From contig DQCL01000308.1 of assembly GCA_003533975.1 (NCBI GenBank), forward strand, positions 1 to 7,751: 7,751 nucleotides of DNA. The letters are read 5' to 3'. The notes beneath the pieces are model-generated. The model saw nothing but the letters and a program-made list of their open reading frames with translations. It did not search any database and was not told the origin of the DNA. The translations under genes and the position numbers were made by a program. The stretch's first letter is position 1. Each line of letters opens with the position of its first letter. The stretch is from Octadecabacter sp. Its GTDB lineage: Bacteria; Pseudomonadota; Alphaproteobacteria; Rhodobacterales; Rhodobacteraceae. Positions 5,979 to 7,751 of this stretch are shown here, in pieces.

Positions 5979-6007
5979 AGGGCGGCGTGAAAGCGCCGTC
6001 CTTCTTT
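5979..6007 (+). terminator. Rho-independent terminator of the dmdA-acuI operon
   Basis: Bases 5979-5987 (AGGGCGGCG) pair with 5994-6002 (CGCCGTCCT) in nine pairs, one of them G-U, around a 6-base loop (TGAAAG). The stem is followed by TCTTT, a modest T-rich tail. It lies 69 bases after the acuI stop. The T tail is interrupted by C, so it may be leaky. Confidence 0.7.
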
Positions 6008-6065
6008 GTATTCGGGGGGATGAATGGTTCCTGTGGATGTGTAACTTTCACCTCGCCCTTGCGCG

Positions 6066-6090
6066 GAGGCCTTTCGGGGGGGTATTTGCA
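6066..6090 (+). repeat. Rhodobacterales-type intergenic element, degenerate copy 2
   Basis: This stretch contains gcctttcgggggggtatttg and resembles the element at 5941-5962 (gag, cctt, cgg run, tattt in the same order). Two related copies thus flank the terminator in the 255-base gap between acuI and trgA. Confidence 0.3.
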
Positions 6091-6111
6091 GTGTAACGCA
6101 GATCATGTTGA

Positions 6112-6152
6112 CCCGACCGGCGATGCGAAAGACGTCGGGCAGCGTTAACGCT
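6112..6152. promoter_or_regulatory. Structured trgA leader: inverted repeat plus 12-bp palindrome
   Basis: CCCGAC (6112-6117) is inverted at GTCGGG (6134-6139), and directly after it AGCGTTAACGCT (6141-6152) is a perfect 12-base palindrome ending one base before the GAGGA ribosome binding site of trgA. The palindrome could be an operator or an RNA hairpin hiding the ribosome binding site. No known regulator site is recognised. Confidence 0.4.
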
Positions 6153-6165
6153 GAGGAGCAGAACA

Positions 6166-6606
6166 ATGCCTACAATGGGGAAATTGGTTGGCGCGATTCT
6201 ATTTGGCGCGCTTGCGTGGTACACAACGACGTTGATTGTGCCTTTGTTCCCTGAGGGGACAAATTTGGGCTACTTTCAAGAGCTGAACACGTTCTTCGGC
6301 TTAGTTGCAGGGTGGACCGTTGCGGGGCCGCGTGCCGGGACGGGGTATGCCGCGTCGATCAGTTATGGGCTGACGGCATTGGTTTCGATGGTTGTCATGG
6401 CGTTGTTTTTCAATTCCTTCCTCGTGATGATCAAATATTCCTTGCGTAAACGCTATGACGGTGCGGGTGAGGCTGTAACGGATGTATTTGCGCTGTTTAT
6501 GGAACATGGGTTGATGATCCTTACGCCGGAAATCATCACGACACTGCTGGTTGGTGGTGTGGTTGGTGGCCTTGTAACTGAAATGTTCGGGCGGCGGTTC
6601 ACCTAA
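6166..6606 (+). CDS. trgA: TrgA-family membrane protein (tellurite-resistance linked)
   Basis: The 146-residue product has about four membrane helices (near residues 5-27, 38-55, 65-89, 122-139). The N-terminus MPTMGKLVGAILFGALAWY, the PEGTNLGYF loop (29-37) and the GLVAGWTVAGPRAG stretch (45-58) match what I remember of the Rhodobacterales TrgA family. TrgA was named from a Rhodobacter sphaeroides locus that contributes to tellurite resistance together with TrgB; its molecular activity is unknown. GAGGA at 6153-6157 precedes the ATG by 8 bases. The stop TAA shares its last A with the ATG of the next gene (TAATG), so the pair is translationally coupled, and this partnership is itself strong support for the name. 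Confidence 0.8.
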   Translation: MPTMGKLVGAILFGALAWYTTTLIVPLFPEGTNLGYFQELNTFFGLVAGWTVAGPRAGTGYAASISYGLTALVSMVVMALFFNSFLVMIKYSLRKRYDGAGEAVTDVFALFMEHGLMILTPEIITTLLVGGVVGGLVTEMFGRRFT

Positions 6607-7724
6607 TGGACTTATTCATTTTCGGCACCCTGTTGCATATGCCACTATTGGAAGTGGTTAGTGGCGATCCTGATATTGCGCAGCGCATCACTTGGGCTGT
6701 GCGGCCTGGATACCGTGTGAGCCGCGTAAAGGGGCATGTGTTTCCGATAATGCACGAAGACGCCGACAGTGTTGCCGAAGGTGTGATTGTCGAAGGCCTG
6801 AGCGATGCCCATCTTAAGCGACTGGATTTTTACGAAAAGGCTTTCGACTACAGTCGCGTTGACTTTGTTGTTCTTGATAAAGATCAGGCCCCGCGAGGTG
6901 TAACGGCCTACGTGCCGCCGGAAGGGCGCTGGACGCCAGCAGAGCCGTGGAACCGCGAGAAGTGGATTTCCGATTTTGGTGAAGTGACAGCGATGACCGC
7001 ACAAGAGGCGATGGCGGCCCTTGGAAGTACGACGCCATCCCAAATGGGTGAGCAATACCCGAACATGATGGCCCGAGCAGCGTCACGGCAGCGTGCCGCG
7101 AAATCAGCCGGTTACGGGCAGATGGGGCGTGCGGATGTGCATTTGATTGACGCGCGCAAGCAATATGCGGGCTTTTTCAACGTTGAGGAGTTGGACCTAA
7201 CCTTCCGTCGCTTTGACGGTTCGATGTCTGAGCCCGTCAATCGCGCGGTATTCGTCGGAACGGACGCGGCCATTGTTCTTCCGTATGATCCTGTGCGTGA
7301 CCGCGTGATGCTGGTCGAACAATTCCGCCCCGGCGCGTATCTGCGCGGCGATCCGAACCCTTGGACATTGGAACCCGTCGCAGGGCGCATTGACCCCGGT
7401 GAGGGGCCTGAAGAGGCCGCAATCCGTGAAGCTGAAGAAGAGGCGGGGATTAAGATCACGTCATTGCGCGGTGTGTCTGCCGCGTACCCAAGCCCGGGAT
7501 CTACGACAGAACATTTTTATGTTTTCATCGGGATTACCGATTTACCTGATGGCGCTGAAGGCGTGGCGGGCAAACTGTCTGAGGCAGAAGATATTCGTTC
7601 GCAAGTCTTGGACTGGGCGGATTTTGATATGGCGTTGAATGCCGGAGAATTCAGACTATTGCCGCTGCTTGTGGCGGGGCATTGGCTCGCACGCAATCGC
7701 GAAAGCCTGCGCGCAACAGCTTGA
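6606..7724 (+). CDS. trgB: TrgB: gamma-glutamylcyclotransferase-like domain fused to a Nudix hydrolase
   Basis: The 372-residue protein has two domains. Residues about 1-110 resemble the AIG2/gamma-glutamylcyclotransferase-like fold, with FIFGTL (4-9) as its glycine-rich signature and LDFYEKAFDYSRV (73-85) carrying the conserved acidic residue E77. A linker of about 70 residues follows. The C-terminal half is a Nudix hydrolase of the ADP-ribose pyrophosphatase type, with VEQFRPGA (237-244) and a complete Nudix box at 260-282 (G260, E266, R274, E275, E278, E279, G281), so metal-dependent diphosphate cleavage should be intact. TrgB was linked to tellurite resistance with TrgA in Rhodobacter; a natural substrate is not known to me. 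A role in removing damaged nucleotide-sugars or gamma-glutamyl/thiol products is only inference. The product is complete, ending 27 bases before the window edge. Confidence 0.86.
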   Translation: MDLFIFGTLLHMPLLEVVSGDPDIAQRITWAVRPGYRVSRVKGHVFPIMHEDADSVAEGVIVEGLSDAHLKRLDFYEKAFDYSRVDFVVLDKDQAPRGVTAYVPPEGRWTPAEPWNREKWISDFGEVTAMTAQEAMAALGSTTPSQMGEQYPNMMARAASRQRAAKSAGYGQMGRADVHLIDARKQYAGFFNVEELDLTFRRFDGSMSEPVNRAVFVGTDAAIVLPYDPVRDRVMLVEQFRPGAYLRGDPNPWTLEPVAGRIDPGEGPEEAAIREAEEEAGIKITSLRGVSAAYPSPGSTTEHFYVFIGITDLPDGAEGVAGKLSEAEDIRSQVLDWADFDMALNAGEFRLLPLLVAGHWLARNRESLRATA

Positions 7725-7744
7725 AGGCGCGCGAGGGCTCGCCT
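7725..7744 (+). terminator. Possible hairpin after trgB, cut by the window edge
   Basis: AGGCG (7725-7729) pairs with CGCCT (7740-7744), with two further pairs inside. It starts directly after the trgB stop. The window ends seven bases later, so any T run cannot be seen. Confidence 0.25.
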
Positions 7745-7751
7745 ACATCTG

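Noticed and set aside
5914..6096. 60-residue + strand open frame between acuI and trgA
   Set aside because: It runs through the terminator and repeat elements, lacks a ribosome binding site and has no family features.

Overview
The window looks like a chromosomal segment of a marine alphaproteobacterium of the Rhodobacterales (Roseobacter type). The grounds are a dmdA-acuI pair for dimethylsulfoniopropionate (DMSP) use, a trgA-trgB pair of the kind first described in Rhodobacter, moderately GC-rich coding sequence, and intergenic elements of the 'gagccttcggcgggaatattt' type. The genus and the intergenic element are recognised from memory, not from a search. I see no IS, phage, CRISPR, tRNA or rRNA.

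Layout from left to right. (1) Positions 1-83 probably hold the last codons of a + strand gene entering from the left. (2) 193-879 (+) encodes a secreted protein made of two tandem LCCL domains. (3) 901-1620 (-) encodes a GntR/FCD regulator, convergent with the LCCL gene and divergent from the operon that follows. (4) 1621-1800 is a 180-base divergent control region. It holds two perfect 20-base direct repeats 32 bases apart, each centred on the palindrome TGTCTGACA. A third, degenerate copy (14 of 20) runs into the gntR start codon. (5) 1801-5910 (+) looks like one operon: a DUF2182 membrane protein, a DUF1326 cysteine-motif protein, a DinB-superfamily metalloprotein, DMSP demethylase dmdA, and acryloyl-CoA reductase acuI. 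A rho-independent terminator follows at about 5979-6007. (6) 6166-7724 (+) is trgA-trgB, overlapping by one base (TAATG).

Working model. DmdA moves a methyl group from DMSP to tetrahydrofolate, giving methylmercaptopropionate. AcuI reduces toxic acryloyl-CoA to propionyl-CoA. From memory, a GntR gene next to dmdA-acuI is a known Roseobacter arrangement. The unusual part here is the three-gene block DUF2182-DUF1326-DinB between the regulator and dmdA. It is joined to dmdA by a GTGA overlap and a 5-base gap, so it would be transcribed together with dmdA under the same repeat-bearing control region. These three proteins carry Cys clusters or a His triad suggesting metal or thiol chemistry, but their substrates are unknown. 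This block and its operator array are the best candidates for something undescribed.
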